Shown in pieces: positions 38,797 to 52,200 of a stretch of 64,000 nucleotides of DNA. The number at the start of each line of letters is the position of its first letter. Positions within the stretch are counted from its first letter, which is position 1. The DNA comes from Sphagnum compactum (Eukaryota > Bryophyta > Sphagnopsida > Sphagnales). Both the position numbers and the translations under genes were made by a program. The stretch is taken from positions 8,556,001 through 8,620,000 of the forward strand of contig OZ234504.1 of NCBI GenBank assembly GCA_965153455.1, read 5' to 3'. The notes below the pieces were generated by a model. It saw only the letters and a list, made by a program, of their open reading frames with translations, searched no databases and was not told the origin of the DNA.

Positions 38797-41700
38797 GGGA
38801 GATGGTAGGAGCGGTTGATGATATGTGTCATAAACGGCGGAGGAAAGTTGTGGAAGAGAAGGTGGATTTTGAGGAAGAAGAAAAGATTTTCGGACAGTGT
38901 AAGCGTCTGACAACAGTCGCTGTTTCCTCAAGGGACTGCTCCTCCTCCTTTGGTGTAGAATCAAGCTCCGGCACCACTAGACGCAGCAGTTATTACTCTA
39001 CTTATTATGAGGAGGCAGACTGGACTCGATTGCCTGATGATACGCTGCTCAAAGTATTCACACTCTTGAATAATAGGGATAGAGCAAGCCTGGCCTCCGT
39101 TTGCAAGGGCTGGCGCATACTTGCTGCATCGCCTTCACTATGGACCTCTCTGGACATCCGTGCACATGCCTTGGACTCGGATATGACTTCTTCTCTTTCC
39201 AGCAGATGTGCAAAGCTTCAGCGGCTCAGGTTCCAGGGTGGCAGTGCAGCCAATGCTATTGTTGGTCTACAGGCAAGGGGCTTGCGGGATCTCAGTGGAG
39301 ACCATTGCGGGGATCTTTCTGATGCATCGCTCTGCATGATGGTTGCCCGACATGAAGCTCTTGAAAGCTTACAGCTGCAGATTGGTGTGGACTGTGAAAG
39401 GGTCACCAATGATGCAATTAAAGTAGTAGCTACTTGTTGTCCAAAGCTCAAGCGCCTGCGGATCTCTGGCATTAGGGATGTAGACAGCCCAACAATTGGA
39501 GCCCTGGCAAAGCATTGTCCAGATCTTATGGATTTAGCATTCTTCGATTGCACATCTGTGGATGACATGGCTTTGGCTGCTGCAACTAGCCTGAGGTTTC
39601 TCTCTGTTGCAGGCTCTAGATTCATCTCTTGGAGCTCAGCAGCAGATCTTTGGATTAAGTTGCCTCATCTCACTGGTCTTGATGTCTCACGAACTGACAT
39701 TACTGCTAGTGCAGCAGCACGACTCATGGTAGCACCCAAACTCAAAGTGTTCTGTGCTCTCAATTGTGCTAACCTGGAACATGGAAATGAGGCTGCAGCG
39801 CCATTGCTCAACTCCAGTGTCCTGCTCACGCAATGTACAGACATTCACAAGGGACTTGCCTCCTTGATTTCCATTGATGCGAGGAGTCCAACATGCAGGA
39901 AACTCACAGATTCTTCAATCTGTAAGGGCTGCAATCTTGAGCTCACAGAGTGGACAGAGTGGATGCTCTCACATGCCCTACTTAAGATGGCAGACATTAA
40001 CTCTGGTCTCAAGAGCTTCTGGCTCAAACAAGGTACAGCACTGATGCTCAGGCTGGTGCAAAGCCAGCAGGAGGATGTGCAAGAGCGTGCAGCAACTGCT
40101 CTGGCCACATTCATACTGATTGATAATGAGATCGAAACTGTTGATTCAGCAAAGGCAGAAGCAGTCATGCATGCAGGTGGTATTGCACACCTCCTGCGTC
40201 TTGCTAAATCTTTCCGGGAAGGTGTACAGTCTGAAGCTGCCAAGGTATGACTTAAGGCCTTACACTTGAGAGACCATTTGTGACAGTCTGCTGTTCTTGT
40301 CAGGACCTCCTGATATTCTTGGAGGGCACGGGGCTATTATCGGCATCAGTAAAAAGCTGGAGTCATCCACTCTCTTAAGACTGTGGAACAAGTTGGCAGA
40401 ATCTTTATCTTGTTTTAGGACTCATAGCAGACTATATCTATGAGTTTACATGCTGCAGTAGGTCAATTTCTAATATGATGTAGAAGATGTCAGGAATTTT
40501 TGCACTCAGTGGTTGCATTACAGAGAGAACTGGATTTGAAGTCATTGGGACATCTTACGGTAGCAAATTTTGGGTATTTTTGCAGGCTATAGCAAACTTG
40601 TCAGTAAATGCAGAAGTTGCAAAGACTGTGGCAACAGAGGGGGGAATCAGCATTTTGGCCTCCCTAGCAAGATCTCCTAATCGCTGGGTTGCTGAAGAGG
40701 CAGCGGGGGGCCTTTGGAATTTGTCTGTTGGGGAAGACCATAAGGTGTGTGCTTAATTATTGTCAGCAGTTCTTGCTTATTTATATGCCACTCAGAACTT
40801 CAACCAATTTTCTTGTTTCTCTTTTGTTTTTGATGGTCTTCCATAAAGTTTTCAGATGATGTTGCTTACGATTCTTCATGTATACTGCAATGTTGTTAGG
40901 GTGCCATAGCTGGAGCAGGTGCCATTGAGGCTCTGGTGGATCTAGCTTTCAAATGGCCATCCCGTAATGAAGGAGTGCTGGTGAGCCTTGTAGTCCCTTT
41001 TCCCAAGATTGTTAACTGTGTGGTTCATGGTTCTTGCATTCTCTCTATCACTATTTTGTACAACTTTTCCATGGGTTGTTTGCTGGACATGAGTTTCAAT
41101 CCATCAATATGACCTAAGCACCCTACTAAGTTTCAGTTTGTCTCACTGCACCCTGGTTTTGGCTTCTGGCTCCTGTTGCTTCCAGACTTGCAACAAAAAC
41201 TCAGTACCTAGGCTATTAGTTACACTGGCCTATACCCACTGTAGGGAGCTGATGAAGTCAGTGGGTAAGTTGTGATGGATAAGTTGCTATCATACATGCT
41301 ACTGTTGATGGTCTCTGAACAAGTGAGCAACTGTTACAAAAGTTTGTATCGCTAGTTTTATTGGGTTTAGGGTTTACACTTCTCTGCATGTCTTGTTTCC
41401 TCTTCTACAGTCCATATCTTTCTTTGACTTCAATGGAAAAGTTTAAAGCTTGTTCTGGCTTTCATGATCATGAGTATGAGATTTCACAATTCTTATGAGA
41501 GTTATATCTAGTTCTGCTATTTTGGTGGCCCTGCACAAACTTTTAGAATGGTTTTGCAAGCTAAATCAACTTCTCTGTTTGCTTGAGGTTAAAGGATGCT
41601 GTTGCTGGTCAGAGCAAGTGATCAATAACCTCATGAGTCATCTCTCTGTGACTGTTCTCCTCTATCTCAGTCCATCTTGGTTTGCCTCAGCCACAGCCTC

Positions 41701-44700
41701 TGTTGAGGGTATTTTTTTTGCAATCCAAAGCATTTTTCCTGAGAGGTGGTGAGACATGGCTGTTCATAGTTTTATCTCTGGTATGTTATATATCCCTGTG
41801 AATATCTGGTATCTTGTGGTCCAATGGCTGATGTGTGTCCCTTGCTGTTTACTTGGGTAGCAGGAAAGGGCAGCTGGTGCTCTAGCAAACTTGGCAGCAG
41901 ATGACAAGTGCAGCATGGAGGTTGCCACTGCAGGTGGTGTCCATGCTCTTGTCACACTTGCTCGCTTTTGCAATCATGAGGGCGTACAAGAGCAGGTACT
42001 CTGATCAATGTATGAAAGCTTTTGGATATACAGGGTTTCAGGGTCTGCACGCAGCTTTTCATCCTTGGTAGAATTCCTGTCTCATCTGTTATGCAGTTAT
42101 TAGAAAACTATCCTGCCATAGTGAATGCTGGGGCAGATTCCTGCACTCTGGACCTATGTCTATTGGTTGATTCCATAGGAATGTGATTCTATTGCATTGG
42201 CTTCCTGGGAGGAGAAGAGTGCTAATTTTCAAAGTATTTCTCTTGGTGTTTACTCTCTAGGAAAGTCGAGTTAGAGTGTCACTGAGTATTCTTAGTGACC
42301 TTTTATGTAACAGGCTGCACGCGCATTGGCTAACCTTGCAGCGCATGGTGACAGCAATGGCAACAATGCTGCTGTAGGCAAGGAACCTGGTGCTCTTGAA
42401 GCCCTAGTGCACCTCACTTGCTCAGATCATGAAGGGGTCAGGTAAGCTTGGATCCCCTTGTGTTTGCTCTCTATTATCTATTTGCTCATTTTTCTCTGAA
42501 TGATCTCATTGCTCTTTAGGCTATGCTCATGGAAGAACACCTGAAGGTGCGAAGGGGGCTGTATGTGAGACATCCCAGGATCCTCAAAGTTTGAGTCACT
42601 GGTTTTGCATGTGTATATCCGGATTAACATGCATCAGGCAATGAAAATGTTTTAGGTTTTGTTTGAATTCTACAGACAAGAGGCAGCTGGAGCCTTGTGG
42701 AATCTCTCCTTTGATGACAGAAATCGTGAGGCTATTGCAGCTGTAGGTGGGGTTGAGGCATTGGTGAGTTCATATGCGTGGGTCTCCCTGTAGACAGCAG
42801 CTAATGCTTGCATTGTCTTCCCAAGAGGTTTATGGACTGCTGAGCATGACAATTTACCAGTAAAAGTTGATGCAATTTTTATGAGTTATTGTTCATGTTC
42901 CTTGGCACCCACCTGCAAAGCTTTGGATGGAGTTGGGTAGCTCCCAGAATAGTGTTTCATTCATTCTGATTGATTGGTCTTGTTAAATTTTTTTTTTGAT
43001 TATGCAGGTAGCATTGGCTCAAAACTGCAGCACTGGATCGCAAGGTTTGCAAGAAAGGGCTGCTGGTGCTCTCTGGGGTCTCTCTGTATCTGAAGTGAAT
43101 AGGTACTCACCATTACATTTGTTCTCACAAAGAATATCTGCTGGTTGTAGATATTTGCAGCTAGATTCCTCTTTTACCTGCACAAGGTATAGTAAGGAAG
43201 TGACAATCTGCTCTGTAAGGACAGCAGTTGTGAGCTCTAATTTATTCTGATGATGTTTTTATGACTCACTTGAAGAATCGCCTGTCTGATATTTGGTTGG
43301 CTTGTCCAGCATTGCAATTGGTCGTGGAGGTGGTGTTGCTCCTTTAATAGCATTGTCCAGGTCTGAGTTTGAGGTGAGTCAGTAGAATAACATGTTATCA
43401 ATTGATGGAATTATACACATTTTCAGTTCTTTTTGCTGAGAGCACCTTCAGTTCATCTGTGATGGTAGAGCTGGTGCATTCTTTTGGATGAAGATTGTGC
43501 AAAATTGCTCAGAAAAACCTGAATTAGGTAGATCTTGTCTGTACATTCCCCATCTTTTTTGCAGTCTTCTGTTGTTAGAACTAGAAGAAAAAATTTACCA
43601 AGAAAATTTTCCTTGTTTTGAAAATGAGCTGTTAACATGTTGTATGTTCAATTTAGGAGCAAGGAGTTATGTAGTCCATTCATAGCTTCAAAGTAGTTGA
43701 AGCTTCAAGTACAACTTTTTTACTGAATTTTCTGATAGATTATTTTCTCCTCACACGTTGTGAGTCTTTTGTATTGCTGTTAATTGTTATGCAGTTGATG
43801 AGAACTAATTGTGTAGTCTATTTAGCTTATCTTTACTTCTATACTTGCACAGTAAACAAATCATGAGCTCAATGTGCAGCCAAAGAGTGAATGTTACTCT
43901 TTGAACCTTGTACTAATGTCATGCATATTTGTGATTGGGACCCAATCAAAGTTGTATCTGCCAAATGCTTTGAGAAAAATTTCCTTTTTCTCTTTGTCTG
44001 TCTTTGTTTTGTATAATTTGTTTCATTTTTTTTCCTTTATGGTCCCTACTCTTTTTGGTTACTTTTTAAGTTTTCATTCTCTTCATATTTGTGAGCTAGC
44101 AAGCATCATGAGTGAGTCATCTCATTACTTCTGGGTTTGTAACAGAGACTCAGTGTGTTGGTTAATGTTTGACATTGACCTCCACCCAGTACTCTGAAAA
44201 AGTCATTGGGGATTTTGGTGGTCAGTCACTGGCATACATGTTGCTGTTGGTAGTCAATGAACATCCAGGAGACACTCACTATTCTTCACACCACATGTTT
44301 ATTCTATTCGGCTTCTTTTCAGTTTCCACTCCCTCCTCTCTTCATCCCACAGCTTGCTGTTGTGGTCTTTTAATTTTGTTGGAATCTGATTATCTTTACT
44401 ATCAAACTGTCTTGCGATTTTTATTCTTGTTGACTGAAACTGTTAACATTGAGAGTTTGAAATACTTTGTTGTTGTGGGATGTGTATGTGTAGCTGGCTG
44501 ACATATTGGAATAAATGCAGCTGTCCTTCTTGTGGGATCTAAACAATAGGACAGTGATAGGGGGCCCTGATGATGCATTACGGTTGTAGGATGTACATGA
44601 GACTGCTGCTGGAGCCCTGTGGAACCTGGCCTTCAATCCGGGCAATGCTTTGCGGATAGTGGAGGAGGAAGGGGTGCCTGCATTGGTGCATTTGTGTTCA

Positions 44701-46172
44701 TCATCAACCTCTAAAATGGCTCGCTTCATGGCTGCTCTGGCTCTTGCTTACATGTTTGATAGCAGGTATAAATGTACAGCCCCTTCAGTACCTAAGAATT
44801 CTGATGTCTTAAAAGTTCAAAATTGCTGTTCTGTCACCCCTCTACTTCCTTTCCTTTTGTGTGACTTGTGAGTCCAGGATGATGAGTCTGTTATCACAAT
44901 ATCCTGCCTTAGGAAGTTGCAGTTGGTGTTAGTAATTTGTGAACCAGTTAAGAGACTCACTACATTTCAGCAAGAACATGTTTGCACCCTCGCAGTACTT
45001 TGCATGTGGAATGGTCATGTGGTTGTCAATCAGTTTTCACAACTCCACCTTCTGTGTGACAGTCTTGTTGTTTCCCTCTTCTATCATAGCAAAACTCAAC
45101 TTGGCCTGTTTTTGTTCAAAGGAATGCTTCTGGTTGAATATGGCATTGATCTGGTTTTGGGGTGACTCAAGCAGGACAGATGAGGTTGCATCAGGACCAG
45201 TGTTTAATGAAAGTCCCGGACTGGGAGTGGAGGGCTTGGAAGCAGCAAGACATCTGGCTATTCGAAATATTGATGCTTTTGTACTTGAATTCTCAAACCA
45301 TCAAGCTCTCTTGGTCCCTGCTACCTCATTGGCACCTGCAGTCCTCACTCAAGTTGCTGAGTCAGCCCACATTCAAGAGGCAGGTCATCTTCGCTGCAGG
45401 TGAGGGTGTTTTTCCCATGAGGTTCAAGACCCTTCTGATGGATATGCCACTTGAATGCAGTTGAGATTTGAAGCTGTAATTTGTTGGTGTATGCTTAGGC
45501 TGTGCTTGGAAGAACTGACTCAAGGAGTAGAGAAAAGGAATTGGTAGTCTGTTTTATGACATGATGGTGACAATGCACTCTCTTGTATGATGGTGGTGGC
45601 CGTTGAGAGTTGCTTAGGCTGCTTCAGTGAAATCTGTATTGAAGGGGCCTAAGCAACTCTTCCCATGAGCTCATGCACAGATTCTTCACACAAGTGATAG
45701 CAGGTTTCGATGCAAGACAGGGATGGATATTATTCTGTTGAAAACTCACAAAGTTTTGTACTATATGCAGTGGAGCTGAAGTGGGAAGGTTTGTAGCTAT
45801 GCTCCGCAACAAAGCTGCAGTCCTTAGATCATGTGCTGCATTTGCTCTCATGCAGGTACTTCTGGTAGTCTGTTGGAAGTGCTCGTTTCTGTCTTGCTTA
45901 AAAGTACATTGTTGGAATATTTCACATAAGTCTCTCTCAAAGTTTCCTTGCAAGCCGCTGTTACAAACCTGGATTCTTGGTGTCTGAGATTGCAGTTTAC
46001 AATGCCTGGAGGTCGGCATGCAATGCATCATGTAAGCCTTCTTCAAAAAGCTGGAGCAGGGAGAGTTTTGCGTACTGTTGCTGCTGCAGCAACAGCCCCT
46101 CTACAAGCCAAAGTCTTTGCACGGGTGGTTCTACGCAACTTGGAGCTTCACCCAGCAGGAACATCTTCATAA
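38793..46172 (+). CDS. ARABIDILLO: ARABIDILLO-type F-box / leucine-rich / armadillo-repeat protein, complete
   Basis: Plant beta-catenin-related protein; in Arabidopsis ARABIDILLO-1/2 promote lateral root formation, and the F-box suggests an SCF ubiquitin-ligase role. Twelve exons: 38,793-40,244; 40,586-40,744; 40,900-40,980; 41,864-41,995; 42,314-42,441; 42,676-42,763; 43,008-43,102; 43,310-43,373; 44,590-44,765; 45,175-45,399; 45,771-45,855; 45,996-46,172. Total 2,862 nt, 953 aa plus stop, close to the roughly 930 aa I recall for Arabidopsis; all phases close. Basic KRRRK at 14-18 is a probable nuclear signal. F-box about 76-122 (DWTRLPDDTLLKVFTLL). Leucine-rich repeats about 130-350. Armadillo repeats from about 395 onward (ERAAGALANLAADD, QEAAGALWNLSFDD, ETAAGALWNLAFNP). 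Conserved C-terminus PGGRHAMHHVSLLQKAG and APLQAKVFARVVLRNLE. The first exon encodes half the protein; exons 2-9 follow ARM repeat boundaries. The start was chosen because it is the first in-frame ATG; a second Met lies at codon 4. Confidence 0.96.
45606..45660. repeat. Perfect 14-bp inverted repeat in ARABIDILLO intron 10
   Basis: AGAGTTGCTTAGGC (45,606-45,619) and its exact complement GCCTAAGCAACTCT (45,647-45,660) flank a 27-nt loop. This could be a small foldback relic. Confidence 0.7.
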
Positions 46173-49100
46173 CATAGCAGTAGTCAGTACTCTAAACTGT
46201 ACCATTGATTACTTGGAAGGTGTTTTGTGCCTTTTAGAAGGTTTTTTGACTGGAGGTGCAGAAAGCTGGCAGAAGTCTAAAGTCTGGCAGCACTTCCAAA
46301 AAGCTTGTGAAATGTTGGAAAAATGTGACTATTTGCTGGTGGATTTCTTGGCAGTGTGGTGGGTAAGAGTGTCAAAGCATATACATATATATGGAAGCCA
46401 TGCTGCAAATGTCGGAGTATTAGATCTACCTCTGCTGAATGTACTCAGAACAGTATAATGGAGAGTTCTGGAAAGTTAAATTGTTGTGTTACTCTTAAAG
46501 CAATATGTCCTTTACACTTCAAAATCAGCATTGAAGCTCTCGTAATTGAGCACTGGTAATTAAAGAGTAGACATAGGGCTAGTGCTCTTCTTGGAAGCCA
46601 TTCTAAACTTGGTTTTCACCTAAAATTCTTGGTGAGTTGGTGGTTTTGGGGTTATTACTTGGTTTTGGGCAGATAGCTGCTAGGTTCAGCCTCAGCTTTT
46701 TGGACTTTGGCGCCCAGAGCCCAAATTCTGCTGCCTGATCAATGGACCAAGCAGAGTGTGTTTTCTCTTGATGAGATTCGGCATTTTTCCCTGAGTGCTA
46801 TCGGGGGAATATCTCACTATCTATCTGCATGCTTACGGTCCTTGACATGTAAGTGACCCTCAGAAGCTTTGGGTGAAGGTCAGAATCTCTCTCTTGAGAG
46901 AATATTTGCATTAAACTCATTGTGCTTATCCATTACCCCTGTTACTATGACCTTGTAAATTTGAGATGATATTTGCATCAAACTCCTTATACTTATCCAT
47001 TACCCCTGTTACTATGACCTTGTAAACTTGAGATGATGTTTGCATCAAGCTGCTGCCCACCACGCTGTGCTTCTCCATTACCCCTGTTGCTATGACCTTG
47101 TAAGCATGCACATTTAACATTGCCGGCAAAGCCGACATTTGGATGCTCTTGGAAAGTGGGATTTGACTTCTGCGCATTGGTGAGTGGAGTGCACACAGCA
47201 ACTCACAATTGGTTAGTTTGCTTTCTCACCATCTTTTAGTGCAAATGTAGCATAGAAGACCTTGTACCAGCTGATCACCGTCTTTCAATCAAAGTGAGTC
47301 CATGGGCAATGGGGAACCATTTGTCAGAATTTCGAAAATTCATTTTATGAAGCCATCATTTTGTGAGTACCACACAATGCTCGTCCCTTACCAAATAGAC
47401 ACGTAAAAAAGTGAGTGTGTTTTTTGTGCTACTTCATAGCAAAACATCAAGGAAACTAGTGGGTAGTGAGCAGATCTCTCCTCCATCTCTTGCACAGATA
47501 TTGCATATGAAGGACTCAAGAGAGGCAAATTCTCTGTAGGGAATCCAATAGAGAGGGGCTTAGGATGATGTAAGCTCCACAATGCTTCATCCACAGCTGT
47601 TTTAATGCTTTTGCTTCATGTGGTTGAAGCATTGTGGAAATGCATGAAGTGTTTTTATCCTGGTACTTTTTGCCTTTTTCTGCTTTGCTTGTTGCTGGAT
47701 GGAAAGAAAAAAGAAAGCAGCATTATGTATTTCCCATGTTGAGACGGTGAGACCCATGTGGTTGAGATACAAACAAATCATGTTGCAGCCCATGTTGAAA
47801 ACATGGGCTGGAATTGGGAGTTTTTCTTGAGGCTTCTCCTGGTACTGGGCCTGTGTTCCATGGTATCATCAAAGTCCCATGGACCAATTGCCTGAACAAA
47901 TGAAAAACCTGCCTGAAACATCAAGTGTCATTAGCCCTAATTTTTGATCACACCATTTTCGTAATACCAATCTGTTCTGTCCTACAAGGAAAATTGAAAA
48001 TGAAAACCTTATTTTTATTTCTAAGTGACTACCACCTCTGCCAAGTTTTGCATAATCATTATCTAATGGGTTTTGAACCATTCCAGCAAATAGAACTGGC
48101 AAGAACCAATAATAGATTAGTTCAAAGAAAATTGAGAAAAGAAAAAACCCGACTGCTTGATTGATGTGTAATCACAGCAAACAAAATCCCCCAACACCTG
48201 CAAATGCCACGACACCTGCAAGCAAGAAGTGAGGTCTAGCCTTTCAGGAGTGTGTCTTTTCAAAACTAGGCTTCTTTTGTTACGACTTTGTATATGATTC
48301 TGCATTTGTTCTAAAAGAACAGAATTATGTTAAACTTGGGTGCACTGCAAAAAATCATTTGTTCATGAGGTGAATAAATAATTGCTCTATCTAGTCTGCC
48401 CCATTTCTTGATTGTCGGTGTCAGGAGAGTGTATAGTCTAAAGGTTGAGTGAGCCCACGCACAATTTACCAATGAAAATTAAAAAAGAAGCTCCAAATGA
48501 CCCACTATGAGAAAAGCTGAGTATTTGTGCACCTCGGTTTGGACAGCTTGCTGCATCAGAGATTGCAATAAAATCCATAGAACCACTTTTGGTCATTTCC
48601 AATTGAAATGAATTTTCCCTTCATAACATCTGCATAAGAACCACAAGCAAGCTGAGAAATCCACACAAGACAGTAACAATATACAAGACACGAGTCCTCC
48701 AGGGTCTAGAGGATGGACCCTTTTCTATTTGTTAGAATCGTCCAACGAATTGTCTGACAGATTCATTCCCATGATTTTCTGCTATATGAGAAAAAATCCT
48801 TTTTCAGTAAACTAGAGATTGAAGAGATGACAACTCCACAGTTTGACTTCCACCAAACCAAAAACATATGCAATAAGAATGAGTAGTGTCACACATGAGG
48901 TATCAGACCATCACCTTCCATTCTGAATGTCTTCATGAAATCTCACAGGGCCAACCGTGCTGCCACCTAGTATTATACAAAGGAAATGCCATTCACATGA
49001 TGCTGATTTACATGATTTTTCCATGGCTCTTTACTCCTGCAGGCAGTCTCCAGAAATCTGACAACACCCTTAGGGCTTGATTGCACTCTGGAATAATGTG

Positions 49101-49246
49101 CCTGCTGTTCATGCCTTGAGTTTTTCCATCTTCAGATTTGCATTGATGCTCGGACTGTCACTATCAGAAGTCTGAAACCAGTACACCAGTCCATAGTATT
49201 GAACACAGAAGCTGTAGTTAGTTTTCAAACTCTGCAGAAGACAAGT
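46173..49246. other. Gene-free region between convergent ARABIDILLO and ORC3
   Basis: Both genes end toward this gap, so it holds two 3' UTRs and terminators. No exon was recognised. A short tandem repeat lies at 46,928-47,112. Confidence 0.55.
46928..47112. repeat. Tandem repeat, about 2.5 copies of a 68-78-bp unit
   Basis: TCCATTACCCCTGTTACTAT followed by GACCTTGTAA and TTGAGATGAT.TTTGCATCAA occurs at about 46,930, 46,998 and 47,076 (last copy partial). Confidence 0.85.
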
Positions 49247-52200
49247 TCAACCCAGTACCACCCGCTGGGCAAAATCTGGGCACCCTTTCTTTGGCATGCG
49301 GAGCAGGCCAACCAGCTGTAGCTCTATGGTTGCCCTTGTGAACCTTGCTCTGAGACAACATTTTAAAGATCATCATCATCATCATAGCCCAAATTCCATG
49401 CAAAAAAAATGGAGATCTACTACCATTTCTGACACACAAAGGGAAGAAAAAGGGCTGTAGTTCAGCATAGAGGATACTGTAAGGTGGTAGAATCAACAAG
49501 GACGGTGGTGGATTCAGCTTCCACTCTTCCCCGTTTCCCTTTCCTCCTGTCTTTCCTTTTGCTCATCTGCTTGTCCGAAGAAGCTTTGGGTGGGCAGCAG
49601 ATTGCTGTAAATGACTGGTACCAGTCATGCACATTTATGAGCTCACCATGTTCTTGTGATAAGTGATACCTGCCAGATTCACAAGTCTGAATCAGTTGCT
49701 GCTGTCACATCTTCCCCTCAAGAATTTGCATTCTACATTACTTCTTATACTGCACATGTGCTTTACAAGTTTTGTTTGAACTTGTCATGAAGGGTAGAGA
49801 GATTGTATGTTGAGTTGCTTGTTTTTTCTATGCAGTCAATAACAGAGAAAAGCAGAGAAATATGTCAAAATTCCAACAAACATAATTGAGGATGATAGTG
49901 TATCAAGAGAAAAAGTTGCAATTGGGGGGTTGGGGGAAAAGCTGGCCTACACAAGACAGGTGTCATGCATTGAGCCTGAGAGGCCACCATCTGGTGAGCA
50001 GCACTCGCACTGGAGATTCAGTTGAGACCCCAACATATCCAACTCCACCTTTTGACGTGTATCTGCTGTAATAGCCTGTGCAATCAAAAATGTTACCAGT
50101 ATGTGTATCATCATCAGTGTGTGGGGTCAGCGGAGTAAGGACATCTTTCCAGTAGGCTGCTATGATCACAGCTGCTTTCCATTAGGTTTTTTCAACTAGC
50201 TCTGCTCACAGTCATCTCACAGCTCTACCAGTCAAGCATTGACCAACTGCAGGAGCGCTGAGTCAAACTGTGACTCATCAATCATACAGTGATGCCTGTC
50301 CTTTTTTTTCATGAGAACATGTGTTCCCAGAGTTCCTCACATGATTAATTACATATTTTCACCACTTGCAGCTCTCCTGACTCTTTCTTACATCAAGAAA
50401 TAAGGCCCTATGTCAGTGGCTTTCCATTAGGCTGCTGTGATCACAGCATACTGTGTGCAACTGTGATCCAAGCAACCTAATGCAAAGAGAACCTCATTGT
50501 ACAGTGGGTCCAGATCGAGAATTGCACACACCTCAATCTGCCAGACATATACATTAGCTACGACAACTTACATTCAAACAATTGCACTATAGAACAAAAA
50601 TAAAGACTTTCACTGATGTGGAAGTTGTTCTCCAGCACATGTAGTACTGCTTTACCTGTTTCAACAAAGTGACATCCTTGAAACAAATGATCTCATGTAA
50701 TGGCAACGCCTGACATGGTACAAGATACTGCCTGCATCCACAGTACACACACATAGTGACGTAAAGTATTTGTCCCACCAACATGGAAGGAAGGTAGAAA
50801 TGGGTTTAGGGTTTTAAGGTATATAAACCCATGCAAGGGAGGAAATACGGGAGCATTGGTGATTGATCCTAACAAAGAGCATGCAACCAAAATACATTTA
50901 AGTGTTCTCAAAACAGGCATGGAACCAAGATACTTTTGTCTGCTCCTCAAAACAGGCAACCAGACAGATGCCAGAGGTGGGAGTGTATATGCATACCCAA
51001 CAATATGGTCAAGGAGATCCAAAACCATCTGGTTTGGAGCCATCATCATGATTCCAGGTTGTGTGTTTTTTCCCAGAGAATTTTGTGATGCCATCCTGCA
51101 AAAAAAATACCAAGATATATATAAGTCAGACCTTCCCTGTCATGTATGCATCTATATCAGGAGTTAGAGTCTAGAGTATATATACACTTTCGCAACTGGA
51201 AGGCACTTACTTCCTGAGATCTGAACGACCCATGGCCTGATGAGGAGCTTGCTGGGTGGCAGCAGGAACCTTGTCAGGTGCTGCACTACTCCTTTGTTGA
51301 GATGGAGAACATGTAGCAATTGGGGACTTCAATTTCCAAGGAGACTGTAGAAGTTTTCCTGAGGTCTTTCTTGGGCTTTTCTGCAGTGTAAGAACTAAAG
51401 GCACCTTCTCCAAAGACTTTGGGGATTTGGATTTTATGTGTTGTGTGGCACTGAACTGCATGCCAGGAACTGCAGATGCCTTTCCAGGGGATTTTGACAG
51501 CAGCCTGGTTGACATGCGTCTGGGGCTTCCTTGCAGGCCAAGATCTGGAGATGCCTTCTCAGGAAGGGAGGACTTAAGCGGTGTGGTGGTCTGTCTTGTG
51601 TTGGGTTTTCGTAGGTCAGAAGGCGAAGAAGAAGATATTTTATCAGTGGAGGACTTCAGAAGTGTGGTGGTTTGCCTTCTTGGGCTTTTTCTTGGGCTCT
51701 TGGAAGGTGGAGATGATGCCTTCTTCAAGGACTTCATAGACCTGGAAGCAGCAGCAGGACATCTGGGGCTTTCCTGCAGGCTAGGAACTTGAAAGGTCCT
51801 CTCTGGGGAGCTTGGGAGCACATTTGATGTGCATCCCACAGTTGTTTCCTGCACACTACAAACCACAGGTGGTGCCCTCCTCTCTGGAGACTTTGGGAGA
51901 TCAGTTGCAGGGAATTGGGGGCTCTCCTCATGCAACGGCCGCCTCCTGAGGTTTGAAGCTGGGCTGCTTCCACCCACGTCGCTTATATCATGGCTGCCCT
52001 GGCCAGATTTTTTGTATCTTTTGTTGCCAGGTGAGGAGGAAGCTGGGAACTCCTTTGTCCGAGAGCCATTTGTCACTTGTTGGCCAAGGTGGCTGCCATT
52101 TTCTGGTTGATCTGGGGTTTGCAAAACTACTGTTGGCAGTGCCTGAGTCACCCCAACTCTGCTGGTGGCCATGTGAGACTGTGTTGGATGTTCCAGTTTT

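Noticed and set aside
49484-49666. Plus-strand 60-codon frame with a hydrophobic start resembling a signal peptide
   Set aside because: It is the antisense of ORC3 exon 15; the apparent VNDWYQSC match arises because the DWYQS codons are nearly palindromic.
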